Below, piece after piece: positions 29,958-42,500 of a stretch of 64,000 bases of DNA. Numbering within the stretch: the first letter of the stretch is position 1; each line of letters begins with the position of its first letter. The stretch covers positions 12,158,726-12,222,725 of the forward strand of contig OU744731.1 in assembly GCA_916613615.1 (NCBI GenBank), read 5' to 3'. The translations under genes were made by a program, and so were the position numbers. The stretch is from Steromphala cineraria (taxonomy: Eukaryota > Mollusca > Gastropoda > Trochida > Trochidae). The notes beneath the pieces are model-generated. The model worked only from the letters and a program-made list of their open reading frames with translations, was not told the origin of the DNA and searched no databases.

Positions 29958-31431
29958 TTTGATTCTCCTAAAACTTTTCTGAATTCTCTCTATATTACTC
30001 TTGATATTTTCAAAGGGAAGCCGCGCCAATCACATGTGTTGTATCCAAATCAAAAGACCCATGAACAGAGCTGTAGCAAAAAATGCATTACGTCACCATG
30101 TGGGTAATACAAAATATTTGGCACATTAAACTGTGGAATATGATTTCGCTTGAAATGTCATGTTAAAAGAGAAACAATATTTTCTATTAAAGACGCTGAT
30201 TGATGTTAACAGACTCAATCAAAAACATCTTCATTTGATGAAGAGTCAGATTAAGAGCATTATTTCGCATTCAATAATCGCAGAATCCACTTTTTTAAAC
30301 CCACGCGATTTAATTTCACGCTGGGCTCGCCTGGCGATTTAAAAGTAATGTTTGTGTAAGAACGCTGGTGACATCGAAAAAAGACTTATGTTTACTAATA
30401 GGTAGATCACTTACGACCACGTGACAAGTCATACTTAACGATTTCACTAAATATTTACGTTGAAAACATGTATTTATTATCAGAGCTACTGAAATTGACT
30501 CGTGCTATATTTAGAATATGACCTACATCGCTGGTTCCATACGATTACTTTATAAGGCCGCGGCTTAGCTCAGCGGAGCTGGGTTGAAATCCCGTGAGAT
30601 CATCGGAAAGTATTTTGTTTATTATCTGTAATACTACAGTTAATAATTAACCAGCATGACAAGGAGATATGGTTTTGGCAGTATGTTTTGCACAATTTCC
30701 TGTCATTGTCAACGCTACATGGCAACCCATGCAGTGCTTTTACTTCAAGTAACAACATCACAATGCCATAACATCATAATCTGTCACTGTCACATCACTG
30801 TCTTGAAAATCTAGTGTTGTTGTGTTCAGAGATCTACATTTTTCCTCTGAGATCTCAAAAAGAGTGAATTTGAATGATAAATAGAATATCACCCTCGTGT
30901 GTTTTGATTTGAAATATACCAACAATCGTTGATGAATGTAAAACATATTCATAACTTTCAGCAATTCGTGTTGATAGAAATTCATTTTGTGAAATTAACT
31001 TTGAGTAATACTTGTGTTAATATTACTGCTGTTATCCAGTGTTGTATATATATTATCACCCAAATTGTTCGACAAATCACAATCTCCTTCATCTGCCTAT
31101 GTGGCACCAAGCATGCCTTTTTAAAGGCTTTTCTTGTTTGTACATGTATAAGTTACTCCCATTCACCCATTCGGTTGGGTATATACTATTGTTGAAAGTT
31201 TCACATATTAGGGGTAAATTATGTTTACGGAAATTCTGTAATGTAAAAATTATTTCAAAGAAAAACAATTAAACAAATTACTTTGACTGACTTTCATACC
31301 AAAACCTGATTTTAAATGAGACACTAATTATATTTTATTTTTGGTTTAGAAAAAAATAATATATAAAAAATAGGGGGGAAATACTTAAGTATAAATATAA
31401 ATTTTAAAAAAATCCATCCAGTGCTTTTGGA
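29958..31431. other. Non-genic stretch
   Basis: No gene supported. It contains a tRNA-like promoter relic at about 30562-30605 (listed separately) and otherwise AT-rich sequence. Confidence 0.4.
30560..30606 (+). other. tRNA-like A/B-box relic (possible SINE remnant)
   Basis: TTAGCTCAGCGG matches a tRNA A box and GGGTTGAAATCCC approximates a B box, but only a few bases separate them and no anticodon arm fits. It is therefore not a functional tRNA. A decayed tRNA-derived SINE head is possible. Confidence 0.3.
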
Positions 31432-31481
31432 GTAAGGTCCAGGACATGGTACATCTGTACACAGTGGACCATTGAACTGCT
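31432..31481 (+). repeat. ~53-bp flank shared with 44052-44105
   Basis: AAGGTCCAGGACAT, TGGACCATTGAACTGCT and the intervening bases recur next to family A copy 7 in the same relative position. Confidence 0.7.
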
Positions 31482-31841
31482 TTGAAGGGGCAGGAGCACG
31501 TTTTTAGGGAGAATATAAGGTGATGTCAGGAAAATGAAAATTAATGGTTCCAATTGAAAGACAATGCATTTAAACTAAATGAGGCAGTAATAATTTAAAT
31601 ATGTAACGTAAAGTTTAGCCATGCGATTCCCTTTTGTTACACAAATAAATTAAAGGTGTTCACAAAATGGCCGCCACTGGATTTATGTAAATCTTCATAC
31701 TTTGTCCTCTGACTATGGATGATTGGCTAGTGTAATGAGATTTTTGACACTATCAAAATAATTCATTTAGCATTAACTTACAATTATCAGTGAAAAATTT
31801 GAAACACAAAATTATTCAAAAACGTGCTACTGCCCCTTTAA
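31482..31841 (+). mobile_element. Family A inverted-repeat element, copy 5
   Basis: Complete, with both terminal repeats (GGGGCAGGAGCACGTTTTTA at the left; AACGTGCTACTGCCCCTTTA at the right). Non-coding. Confidence 0.75.
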
Positions 31842-33470
31842 AGCCAATGAATACGCTAAAATGATAACAGAAATTATTTTTCAACAGTCAAAATGTCGAT
31901 GACTCCTACATACATAAAATACATTTATCCTAGTTATGATTAATATGTTTACCAACTTTTATTGTCAGTTTGTTCAATAGTTAATTGTTATCATAATGAA
32001 AATTAAATATTTGGTTAAACAAATATTTGTGGGACGTGTTTAAACGAAAGGTGAAATTTTGAGTCTTTACTCATTGTTCTTGGTTTTGTTTTGTATTTGC
32101 TTATCCTTTCCTGAACTTGTCATGTTTCCAGTAAAATATCAAATGCTGAATCCAATATGCCGCTTTAGCGCTCAATAATTGAATGTTTTAATTGAATTAT
32201 TTCAGAGGTCAAAGAAACGACTGGTTCCATGGTTATCAGAAAATGCAACAACCGAAAATAACAGTTCCAGCTTTGACTTTGCAGTCTTTACCATGACGTG
32301 AGACAGAAAATAGGTTTTACCTAGGACGTCTGAAAAATATTGATAACACATACATTGAGTAACGTATTTTATTGCATATACAACGGTTGATATATACAGT
32401 GTTAAATATACAATTTCACATAATGGTAACACAATCTTGAATATATGTCAATAATGCCTTTTTACGATACAAGGTACGATTTTAGGTATCAATATTAAGT
32501 ATGATGAGCAAACGTTGTTCAATGGAGATTTTGTACAAAAAACACACAAAATAACATTACTAACAACTTACAGACATAAATGCACACCTTTAATAACACA
32601 TGGAACTTGACATATAACGATTAAAACTAATATTATTATGTTTTAAGTTAAATTAATCATATTTTATCTGTACAAAGAAACAATGCAGAAATGGCATTTC
32701 ATATTAGCCTAGTTATGGATGACAACATTTTTATCATTATGGGTTAAACCGTTCAAAATGCCATGTGTAACTGCTACTAGCACAAGGCAATCCAAAATGA
32801 TGTTTAAATCTTAAATAACGTACATGAGTGAGGAGTTAAGGTAATTAAAGATGTCGTTCAATATCCATTTGAAAGTTTAAAAAAAGCTGTGACTTACATG
32901 TTGACCCGAATTTTTTTTTGAATGTAGATGAATATTGAATGTGCTACGTGTAACTAAATGGTGAGTTCAATGTATTTGAAAATGGTGTTCAAACTTTTGA
33001 ACGTTAAATATTCCATGAGTTACTTTTTGGCCAGTACAAGTTGGTAACATGCGGTCTTATTCAAATATGATCAATTTGGTACACTACACTAATCTGCGTA
33101 ACGTAGTGAAGAAATTATGATATCATTTTAATGAGATTGGTAATCGAAACCTGACTGAACATTGAATAATTATGATAAATGGGTAACTGAGTGTTTAAAC
33201 ATAGGGTGCTGGAAATCTGCATGAACGTTACATATGCTATCAGTGACTTGCTGATCAAAATAAATAGTTTTTACGCATAGAGATTTAAACCTAAATAAAC
33301 ATAGACTATAAGCTATGAGTAACCAAATTAATGTTTTTGAAAATGGTACCCAGAAGCCAGATGAAAGTTAGATATGTCTGTAGTGGGTGCTTGGTCTGTT
33401 ATCCAGATCCTAAAGCAAAAACAATTAAAAAACCCTTCAAGTCTAGAAAATATTGACAAGTCTAGATGCC
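31842..33470. other. Non-genic stretch
   Basis: No gene recognised. It lies downstream of the FRRS1-family gene, so an extended 3' UTR is possible. The nearest clear minus-strand AATAAA is about 1.6 kb beyond the stop, too far to assign with confidence. Confidence 0.35.
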
Positions 33471-34048
33471 TCAGATAGCGAAGATGGAGAGTGTGAGGTT
33501 GTAGTGAGTGTTCAGTAGAGGAACACAACACACAGAGTGGAGATAGCGAAGATGGAGAGTGTGAGGATGTAGTGAGTGTTCAGTAGAGGAAGACGGCACA
33601 CAGAGTTGAGATAGCGAAGATGGAGAGTGTGAGGATGTAGAGAGTGTTCAGTAGAGGAACACAACACACAGAGTGGAGATAGCGAAGATGGAGAGTGTGA
33701 GGATGTAGAGAGTGTTCAGTAGAGGAACACAACACACAGAGTGGAGATAGCGAAGATGGAGAGTGTGAGGTTGTAGTGAGTGTTCAGTAGAGGAAGACGG
33801 CACACAGAGTGGAGATAGCGAAGATGGAGATGGACGGGATGTAGTGAGTGTTCAGTAGAGGAAGACGGCACACAGAGTGGAGATAGCGAAGATGGAGATG
33901 GAGAGGATGTAGTGAGTGTTCAGTAGAGGAAGAAGGCACACAGAGTGGAGATAGCAAAGATGGAGAGTGTGAGGTTGTAGTGAATGTTCAGTAGAGGAAG
34001 ACGGCACACAGAGTGGCGATAGCGAAGATGGAGAGTGTGAGGATGTAG
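33471..34048 (-). repeat. 68-bp minisatellite derived from the last exon of the FRRS1-family gene
   Basis: Nine tandem units (landmark GATAGCGAAGATGG) with a 68-base period. The rightmost unit is the genuine last-exon sequence. On the minus strand every unit I translated still encodes the final membrane helix and stop (YILTLSIFAISTLCAVFLY, then TGA). Variants are conservative: CAVFLY versus CVVFLY, and LTLSIF versus LSISIF. Confidence 0.9.
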
Positions 34049-36551
34049 AGCGACATCAACAGAGTGTCCACTGTGGCAGTAGGGGAGGGCTTCAACTCGT
34101 GGATATCCATAGCACTGGAACTCGTCACAAGGTTCTCATAACCTGGCGAGATAATGAGAGAGGACATAGAAGATTGTATGACCTTCAACGTGATCGTTTT
34201 CAATCAAATGAGTCAATGTTTGTGTAGATTGTACATAAATGGAGCAAATTCTTTCATATGAATTGAGCGGAAGCGAAATTGATGACATTCACAAGTTCAG
34301 TTAAAATGGTGATATAAGGTTTAAGATTATTTTTGCCCAAATAAGTCGACGACTGTTTGTGAAAATGGTTCAGTACTTAGGAATTCGTTTGTTTTGATAT
34401 TTTCAGTCAAACACTTTAACGTGGTTGCGATTCTCTGCAATGTCAGACGACAGTCACAGAAGCAGATTTTGCAATACTTATTTTCCAAGGTGTAAAAATT
34501 GATAATCCAATACCATGTTTGGCAGCCCGCCTATATGACCAGATCTCGAAGACAAGCTCCCAGATGATCTGCACGAAGATCCACACCATCACCACAGTGG
34601 AACCAAACCGCCTCATAGCTTCATTCGTGTACGCAAAGTTGAAGGCCAAATACAGGTTTACAGCTGAAAGAAACCATCTAAAGATCTATATGATGTAAAA
34701 AAGATTGTAAGCACTGGCTACTTGTAATTTATATATACTGCGGTGTGGTAGCTTCTAGAAGGTTTTGTTTTAGTATTATCTGGTGTTTGACGTTTGATGA
34801 AAAAAAATTGTTAACTCCTTACCTAAAAGGATTTTAACTTTGTTGGATCTGAAAGCTCTGTATCAGCCACAATTGAGATGAAACCGTTCTATGATAAATC
34901 TAAAAACATTTTGATAGATTTACCCAGTGAAACAAGTGTTATGGAACCATGAATGTCTATGTCTCAGGGAACAGATGATAAGTGAGACCTACCCGCCAGT
35001 ATATGCACCACCTTGCCCTGTAACCTGTGTCCCCAGCGGAAGAGCGGTCGAATCTTACTGTCAGGGCCGGGACGAAACACCCCGGCTAGGGTCTGTAGGA
35101 GAACAATCACCCCCACAGCTATACCTACCGCGGCGTGGTCGCGTGCCGCCTGTACAAATACAAATACAAATACAAATACAAATACAAATACATGGTGTTG
35201 AGCTCTAATGCTAATAACTTCGATGATATTATAAAAATATAATTTCATGTATCTAAAAACAGGAACCTCGAGAATTGGTATCTATATATCTACTGATCAT
35301 TCATGACAATGTTACATAGTTAAATGGGGACGTAGATCCTTTTTTGGGGGGAACTGTATTTCCTCAAATTTCCCCCAAAATATTAGTTACTGACTAGAGA
35401 GTGAAACTGTTCTTCACTGAACGTGGTTATCTGAAGCAGAGAAGGAAATAATAGAAAATAAAGTGAAGGGGCCATTTTAATATTTAACACCTTTTCTTCA
35501 TCTGATGGAGAGAAATTGATTCGCTAAGCGCAAACGGTTATTACATATCAGTTTAATAAGTCATACTTCTTGTTTCCTTGAGATATATGTTGGTTCAAGA
35601 ACGATATATTGCCCTTTTAATATTATGCATCCCGAATAATGATGAACATCGAGGAAATTATTAACAATCTTTTATATAAGTCTTGATGAAAATGTACAGA
35701 AAATATCACCTGTCTCTGTTTGATAAATTATGAAAATAGATCTATGGTTCCACGTGATTGTGTGACTTTATATTTCAATACTAGTAATCATTTGGATTCC
35801 ATCCATATAAAAATAGTTAGCATTGCTTAAAGTGTAAAGTATGTATACAAACCCATAAGCATTGTAACTTAACGATAAACGATACACTTACTGGTCCAGA
35901 TAAGCCCCCAACTTTGGCAAAGATGACGATAAAACTGATAGCCGTGAAGAGGAGGATAAGACTGCCGAGAGCTCGATGTGACTGAAACAGGAAATGCTAT
36001 GATAATTATTGTTCAAGAAAACTAAAACCCAAAAAACTTCGCGACAATGTACGTCAAAGTCATTAAAGGTAAACGTAAACTGATAATGTATTGAAGATTA
36101 AGAGTACTAATATAAATTATTTCAAAGGATATTTTTTCAATCATGACCAATACATTTTACTGGCGCTTCAAATGTTAAATGTACATTGGTAGACATGATT
36201 TTGTTTATGATTCAGATATGACGATGGAGGGTCGCAGTACAGGGGATAATAACTTTCTATCTCCACGTTGAAAGATACAAAACGTTTCACACATAAGGTA
36301 CAAATTCAAATAAAGAGAAGAAAGTTGAGCTCTTTAGATTATTGAAAAAACAACGTGGTGAGATATAAACGTGTCAAACCTTAACATAGTTAAGACAATG
36401 AGATAAAAGCATGTATGGAAGGCTGTAAGGGTCACCTGAAACCAGATCTGAACGCCTGCAAGGAGTCTTCCTCCCGCCATGTGTTTATAGTGTCTGGGTA
36501 TGAGGGTAGCGAGACCTGCCAGGAAGATCCACGCTGTCACCATTAGGGCAC
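33988..36551 (-). other. FRRS1: FRRS1-family exons 10-14: cytochrome b561 membrane domain
   Basis: Exon 10 (36436-36551) gives helix 1, ALMVTAWIFLAGLATLIPR, directly after the His of KTHG split with exon 9. Exon 11 (35892-35981) starts SHRALG and holds helix 2. Exon 12 (34993-35149) holds helix 3 and the signature FRPGPDSKIRPLFRWGHR. Exon 13 (34514-34663) holds helices 4-5 (AVNLYLAFNFAYT; VVMVWIFVQIIWELVFEIW). Exon 14 (33988-34142) encodes a short loop and helix 6 ending CAVFLY. Candidate heme-ligand histidines are in KTHG, SHR and WGHR, with a fourth possibly in VVHILA. Confidence 0.88.
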
Positions 36552-39500
36552 CTGTCCATGGAGAGATTTAGTTTATATGTTAGCGGCAATAAGGGGAATC
36601 AGGCAGTAACGTTATTTCCTAGGCATTAAGCTACTGCCTAGGCAGTAACTTATTGCCTAAAAATTTCAGTGAATAAGCTTACTGCCTAGATATTTTTGGG
36701 TGAATTCTGCTTATTGCCTTAGGCAGAAGTGCTACTGCCTGAAGACATTGAATATATTATCAATTATATTTATTATCATAAAATGAAATTATTTGTAAAA
36801 AAATCCATTTTCAATTAATATATAATCTTTGTCGAAGGTTAGATTGTTTGGTTGGGTTAAAAGCAGACAATTGAAAATCAGCTGATTGGTGAGTTCGCTC
36901 ACTCTATCAATCAACCAATCAGGCCTGAATAGCTGAGTGAAGCTTGGGTGTCATAACTTTCACTGTCTGTAAAAAGAAACACTTACTTTTAATACTTGAA
37001 ACAATTGAAACAAACAGAAAAAAAGGGCAAAAATAGTTAGGGACATGTATCTTTATATAATCTTATTTATCTCGGCGTTCATTGCCTTGCTTTTTGATAT
37101 TATCTTATTCGCGTTGATAGTTAGCCAATATGCTAATTCCTTACCATGGTCTATCTTCAACATACTAATCTATGGGCTATCTTTATTGCTGTTATTGCAG
37201 AATCCAAACTTTTCTTACTTATCGCCATTATTGTCATTCGTATTTGAACGAAGTGAAAAAATATCTATGTTGGTCTATGAAAAGTCGAGAAATATTTTTA
37301 CATTTGCATCGTCATGTTAAATTCAATAGTCTTGAGTTTAATCGTTTCCATTCAATGATTTTGAACAATTGAAAAGAGATAAACTTCGTGCTTTATATAT
37401 TGATGATAGAAAAAAGTTTGTGGCTAGCTGTTATTGTGAACAATGCAGAAACAATTACCGAAAGAAAAATTAGATCAATGGTAAAGTAGTTTACATTTGC
37501 ATTCATTTGTATTTGTTATGTTGAAAACACTTCTTGAGTTTTTAAAAAAAAATTGTATTAAAAAAAAAGACGAAGAGAAAAATCATCAGGTTTCGTGTAA
37601 CAAAATTACTTACCATGAGTCTTATACTGTTTAGCGAGGAAGGACCCCCGATATACAAGGGTTTGTTGGAAGTTGACTTGTTCGTCGGTGACAATCGGCA
37701 GCTCCATGTGTTTAGATATAGCATCGGTCCCTACGTATAGGATTGACAAAATATTGCTTGAATAGAAGACTTATTCTTACCGATAAAATTTGTCGGTTGC
37801 ATTTATACAAATATAGCCGCAAGCCACTTAAATATATCAAGGTTCCCTTAAGATACAAGTGGAAATGTGTGTTATGGCTCTGAAACATGATTTTAGTTTG
37901 ATTAACAAAATTATCGAATTCGAAATAACACGAGGTCATACTATATATTTGACAAAAGATTGTAAGCAATTTTATGTTTCTGAGGATATTATAATATGAG
38001 GGGTGTTACCCTTACAATAATCAGTCGATTCATATATTCTTTAAACTGAAAAAAGAAGAAGCAAAAAAGTGAGATTCTCACCTGTTGCCACCTGACCCCA
38101 AGCTAACATTATGTACCAGTTCTCTTCAAGGTCAAAGTTGGCAAAGGTCACTTCCGGTGGATCTGTTTTCGGAACATCTCTGAGAATACTTACAACACGT
38201 GGTCTAGTGAATCTACACTTCACGCGACTGGAGGTTGAGTCAACGCGAATATCTGTGAGATTTTTCTGTGAATCATGATTGATGATACAATCAAACAGCA
38301 GTACGTTTTCTTATAAATGAATATAATTTATTTATCAAATATATATGCTAACAAATTGAAGAACACCCAATTTGGTATACGCAGCATTCATCTGACGTTC
38401 ATATAATCTGTTCTTTTATTGACCTTTATCAGTATTTGATCACTTCGCATAATATTCTAAGAAAGGGTTTTCCTTATTTCTCAAATAACAAACTACATCT
38501 GGATATTAGAATGTAAGTATTGATGGTTTAAACATATTTTATTCATGAAAATATGAAACGGATTGGCAAACATGCCAGAGGCTTATATTAATGCCGTTCC
38601 GATACAAATGTGATGATTCAACCAAAGGACACTAGTACTCTGATGACATAAAATGCGATAATACAATCAAGAAACACAATTAACAATAAAAATAGTAATT
38701 TAATTTCAATGGCTTAGAAGAAAACATCTTAAACTCTTTTTTCGAATCTATTAGAAGTGGTGATGAAGAGGTAAACATATTTTAAAATAGCTTAGTTGTC
38801 AAGATCAGATATATCATGGTTTCCATATAAAATTGATTTTAAGCTGTACCCTTTTTGGTAGTATAATGCATCATTTCTTAAGTGAGAATAGTTTGGGCAA
38901 ACCAGTAAATAATGAGATGTGTCTTCTCGGCTAGCGCCGCATGAACAGGTAGGATCGTCTGAAATATGCCTTTCATATTTATGAAAATTTAGATCACTAC
39001 AGCCTAAACGAAGCCTACAGTGCATAATTTGACAAAATCGGCTACCGTAATTCAAATCAAATCTAAATGAGTGTCCTAATTGAGGGGTAATTTTTTCAGT
39101 GAAGACTTTTTGAGATTCCAAATTTGTTATGTCATTTGGTAAAGAATTCCAAAGATCTATTGTACTTGGTAAAAAGACTTTGAATAAGCAGATGTTTTTA
39201 CTTGAAGATTCAATAATTTTGATGAATTCCTCAAATTATACGAATTACTGGCCGAAACGTTTTCAGGAACAAGATTACATAAGTAAGGTGGTGCTTTGTT
39301 GTTTATCATTTTATGGAAGAGGGTAAGTTTTTGTACTCGTCGTCTGTCAACAAGTGGTATGAAATTTGTTTCTGAATATAGTTTATTATGGCTTGTGCCT
39401 CTTGTTGCTCCGCAAATGGTTCTAAGGGCATCTAACTGTAGTTTCTCTAATTTTGCATTTTGGGCTGCAGTGTAGTTATGTAAGTATTGATGTGGTTGAT

Positions 39501-42500
39501 CCGGTAATCACTAGGGTTTCTCTACGCTAAGCTGCTAATAAAACAGTAATATTTGTAATAACCACAAAAATATATTATTTACACAAAGAACTTAATTAAG
39601 CACCCCCCTATTTTGTAAAATGAACTTGGGTGCTCTTGGACTACTTGGATTATTTTGATGTATTGAACCCTCCAGATATAACAATTGCTTTGTTATTGAC
39701 TATTTAATTGTACTTAAAAGTTGCTAATGTGCAAAAATAATGAAAATATGAGAAAAACTGTGAGACTACTGAAATTTGGCCAAATATAACTTTTGTCACA
39801 GGGGAAAAATACACATAAAACTTTGGATGTTATGAATTAAAAATAACATTTCAGATCCCTATTTGACATTCAAACACTCAAATCCGTTTTATCATGCATG
39901 ATAAGAGGCTAGCAAGACATTGAATTTTCAGTACTTTTTTCATCAAAAATGTATAAAATGCCTACAATCTAAACATCTGTAAGTAAATTTGAGATTCCTT
40001 GAGTTGAACTTGTTGATCAAACACTTCTCCTTCCTTTAGATAAGCCATTATAGTGACCAATTAATGTCTTTGTGGAGTTTTTTTTAAATTCGATATTGTG
40101 ATTTTGAAGATTCGTATTGCTTTAACGATTGACTTTTGTTGTGGGGTTATTTTTATCAAAAATTCATCAATTCATTCATAATAATCAGATTGCAGCAAAA
40201 AATATTGACTTTCATTTTCAATTTTAAGGTAACTTGGATTTTGACTAAAAAATACATATAAAAACTATAAAAAGTTTTTGTAAAACAAGTTATTCGGTGA
40301 CAGTGAATCGTAAACCGTTTGATTTTTTTGTTTCCACACTGGTAGATGACCATTAAAACATCCTTATTGTCTCCCTGTGCATTTGTTTTGTTTATTAGCA
40401 ATGTTTTTCTGTTTGAAAAGGTGGGGGGGGGGGGTGTTTAATTAAGTTCTTTGTGTATATGGCAATGCAAATTAAGCCAAATGACAAGCGGTGTCATTGT
40501 ATGAAGTGTTGTTTGTACTGTATATATTCTTTTTATCATGAAGTTTCTTTATCCCTGTTTCGTACACTGCCCATGAAGGGTTTTATCTGAACAAATAAAT
40601 CATCTTATCTTATTATAACATGCGATTACCTAGGCTGTTATCAGAGCATATGGAGGGGAGATCTCTTTACATTTTGATAATTTTTGTTCCTTGAAACTCG
40701 ATCGAATTTAATCCGACTGGAGAATGTGTTATCATTTCTGGGAAGAGTATTGATAGGAAGAGATTCCTTCATGAAGCTCGAACTTACAGCCAACACTCGT
40801 TCATTGTAATAGCCAGGGTTGATTCCGTTCTGGATTGAGGCATGGTTACCCTGGACCGTGCACGTGATGGTGTGGTCATTCCCCTGCAAGTAGTTCCACA
40901 AGTCACTGGCATGGCTTACATGAGTTAAACATGGTATAGTTATCAATGACGCTTTGAGGAGCTCTATGTCAAAAGTATCATCGTTTTCGCGCGCGAATGG
41001 TTTTATCTTCATGCCATCATTACTACATGTACACATCAATGTTGAAGATTATTAATAAACATAATGATAAATTGTTAATTCAAGTGTCACAGATATCCAT
41101 ATTAGAAAGTAAGTGACATTCAATTCTTGAAGGACACTACAAGGAAACGCAAATTAGAAAATTATGATATTAATCCCTATAGATAAACGATTTCCTCTGA
41201 ACTAAGCATTCAAAGGTATATTTTACGTTTTCTCTTTTGCATTTGCAAGAATGATACAGGACAACAATCATATCATATTCATTCCTAAGGAAATCATAGT
41301 TGCAAATGTACATGAAGTTAATGTCACTACATCCCTACCATTTTCTTATCCTTCGAGAGAGCCATTGTGAGAAACGGATGTGACCTTGACATCATCTCGA
41401 TGGTGTAAGTGTCGTTGTTTCTCTTGAAGGTCAAGGCCGCGTCACAATCAGGGCCACTACAATGCCTAGGGTAGAGGAAACACCCCTTGCGCTGTCCACA
41501 CCAGGTGAAGTCTATATCCTCCATCCCTAACTTTGGGGTCTCTACCTGTTGTAATTACAATATTGATTCGTTAGGGCAATAAATTATTATCCTAAATATC
41601 CTACCATGGCAAACATAGGCGATGAGAATACTTTGTTCGAAATGATGACATATGACAGTTTCAATCATGTCATACATACATGCTTAAAAGATGAGCTTCG
41701 TTATATATTGCCATTTTATATTATGAAATTCCGACGTATGAGCTAAGAGGTAATTAAAATTAAACGACGTAACCTTAACTTAAAGCTTAACTTACTATAT
41801 TAGAACCGATTTCTTTCTTTTTGGTAGCACACGAGTTTTTAAGCAGTGTGTTTAAACTAACTTACGATGTGATCTGGTTTAACAACAGACGAAGCGTTGT
41901 AAGTCTTCAGTTCAGCTGTTTGAGAGACCCAGTACTCGCTGTAACTCTTCACGAATGTTACTCTGAAATGTATTAACATTTTTTATTAAGAAAACCACAC
42001 TTTCAAACTTTTGCTTGTGGCTATACCTCTTTTTTCAATGGCTTGTAACTAATATAAGATATTTGACTTGACTTATCCCTAATGAGACACAAAGAATAAT
42101 CTATTATCTTATTGAAATCTAATATCTATTTTTTTTTTACATCAAGTAAGTTTATGTTTTTGTTATGTTTATATTTATGTTTATGACTATATGCATGATT
42201 TAAGCTTAACTGCCGAGAGTTTGCACCATAAATTATTCATATTTATTGTTTTTCTTTCATTATAAAATAGTAGAAAACGATTCAAATATTTCTTGCACAT
42301 ATTTTACATAGTATAATTTTTTCTAAATTAAATCATTTGGCGGTCATATTCGAATGACAATGAATATGTAGGAAACCAGTGTAAAAATACCCGAAACTAT
42401 TCATTTGTTAAAAGCGGACATTACCAACCCAAGCACAGTGAAAGAATCAAATGCATGGAATGACAACAACAAAGCTGAAATTTTGAATCTATACCAGAAT

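Larger units (their letters stand above)
37614..41545 (-). other. FRRS1: FRRS1-family exons 6-9: DOMON domain
   Basis: Exon 6 (41339-41545) encodes CGQRKGCFLYPRHC and FLTMALSKDKKM. Exon 7 (40788-40883) begins exactly with GNDHTITC and includes NPGYYNERVLA. Exon 8 (38082-38265) encodes KNLTDIRV, VKCRFTRP and WYIMLAWGQVATG. Exon 9 (37614-37730) encodes TDAISKHMELPIV and ends in LAKQYKTH. This is the DOMON layout of FRRS1 proteins, including the Met that follows the SKDKK turn and the WGQVATG strand. DOMON domains of this type can bind heme. Intron 7 (38266-40787) carries a LINE fragment and element C. Confidence 0.85.

Noticed and set aside
30560..30606. Functional tRNA gene
   Set aside because: A and B boxes are too close and no anticodon arm or acceptor stem can be drawn.
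37045..37320. 91-codon hydrophobic ORF in FRRS1-family intron 9
   Set aside because: AT-rich sequence easily yields Leu/Ile/Phe-rich frames; antisense to the gene and without any motif.
40641..41039. 132-codon minus-strand ORF around FRRS1-family exon 7
   Set aside because: Only 40788-40883 fits GT-AG sites, phase and the DOMON alignment; the rest of the frame is intron read-through.
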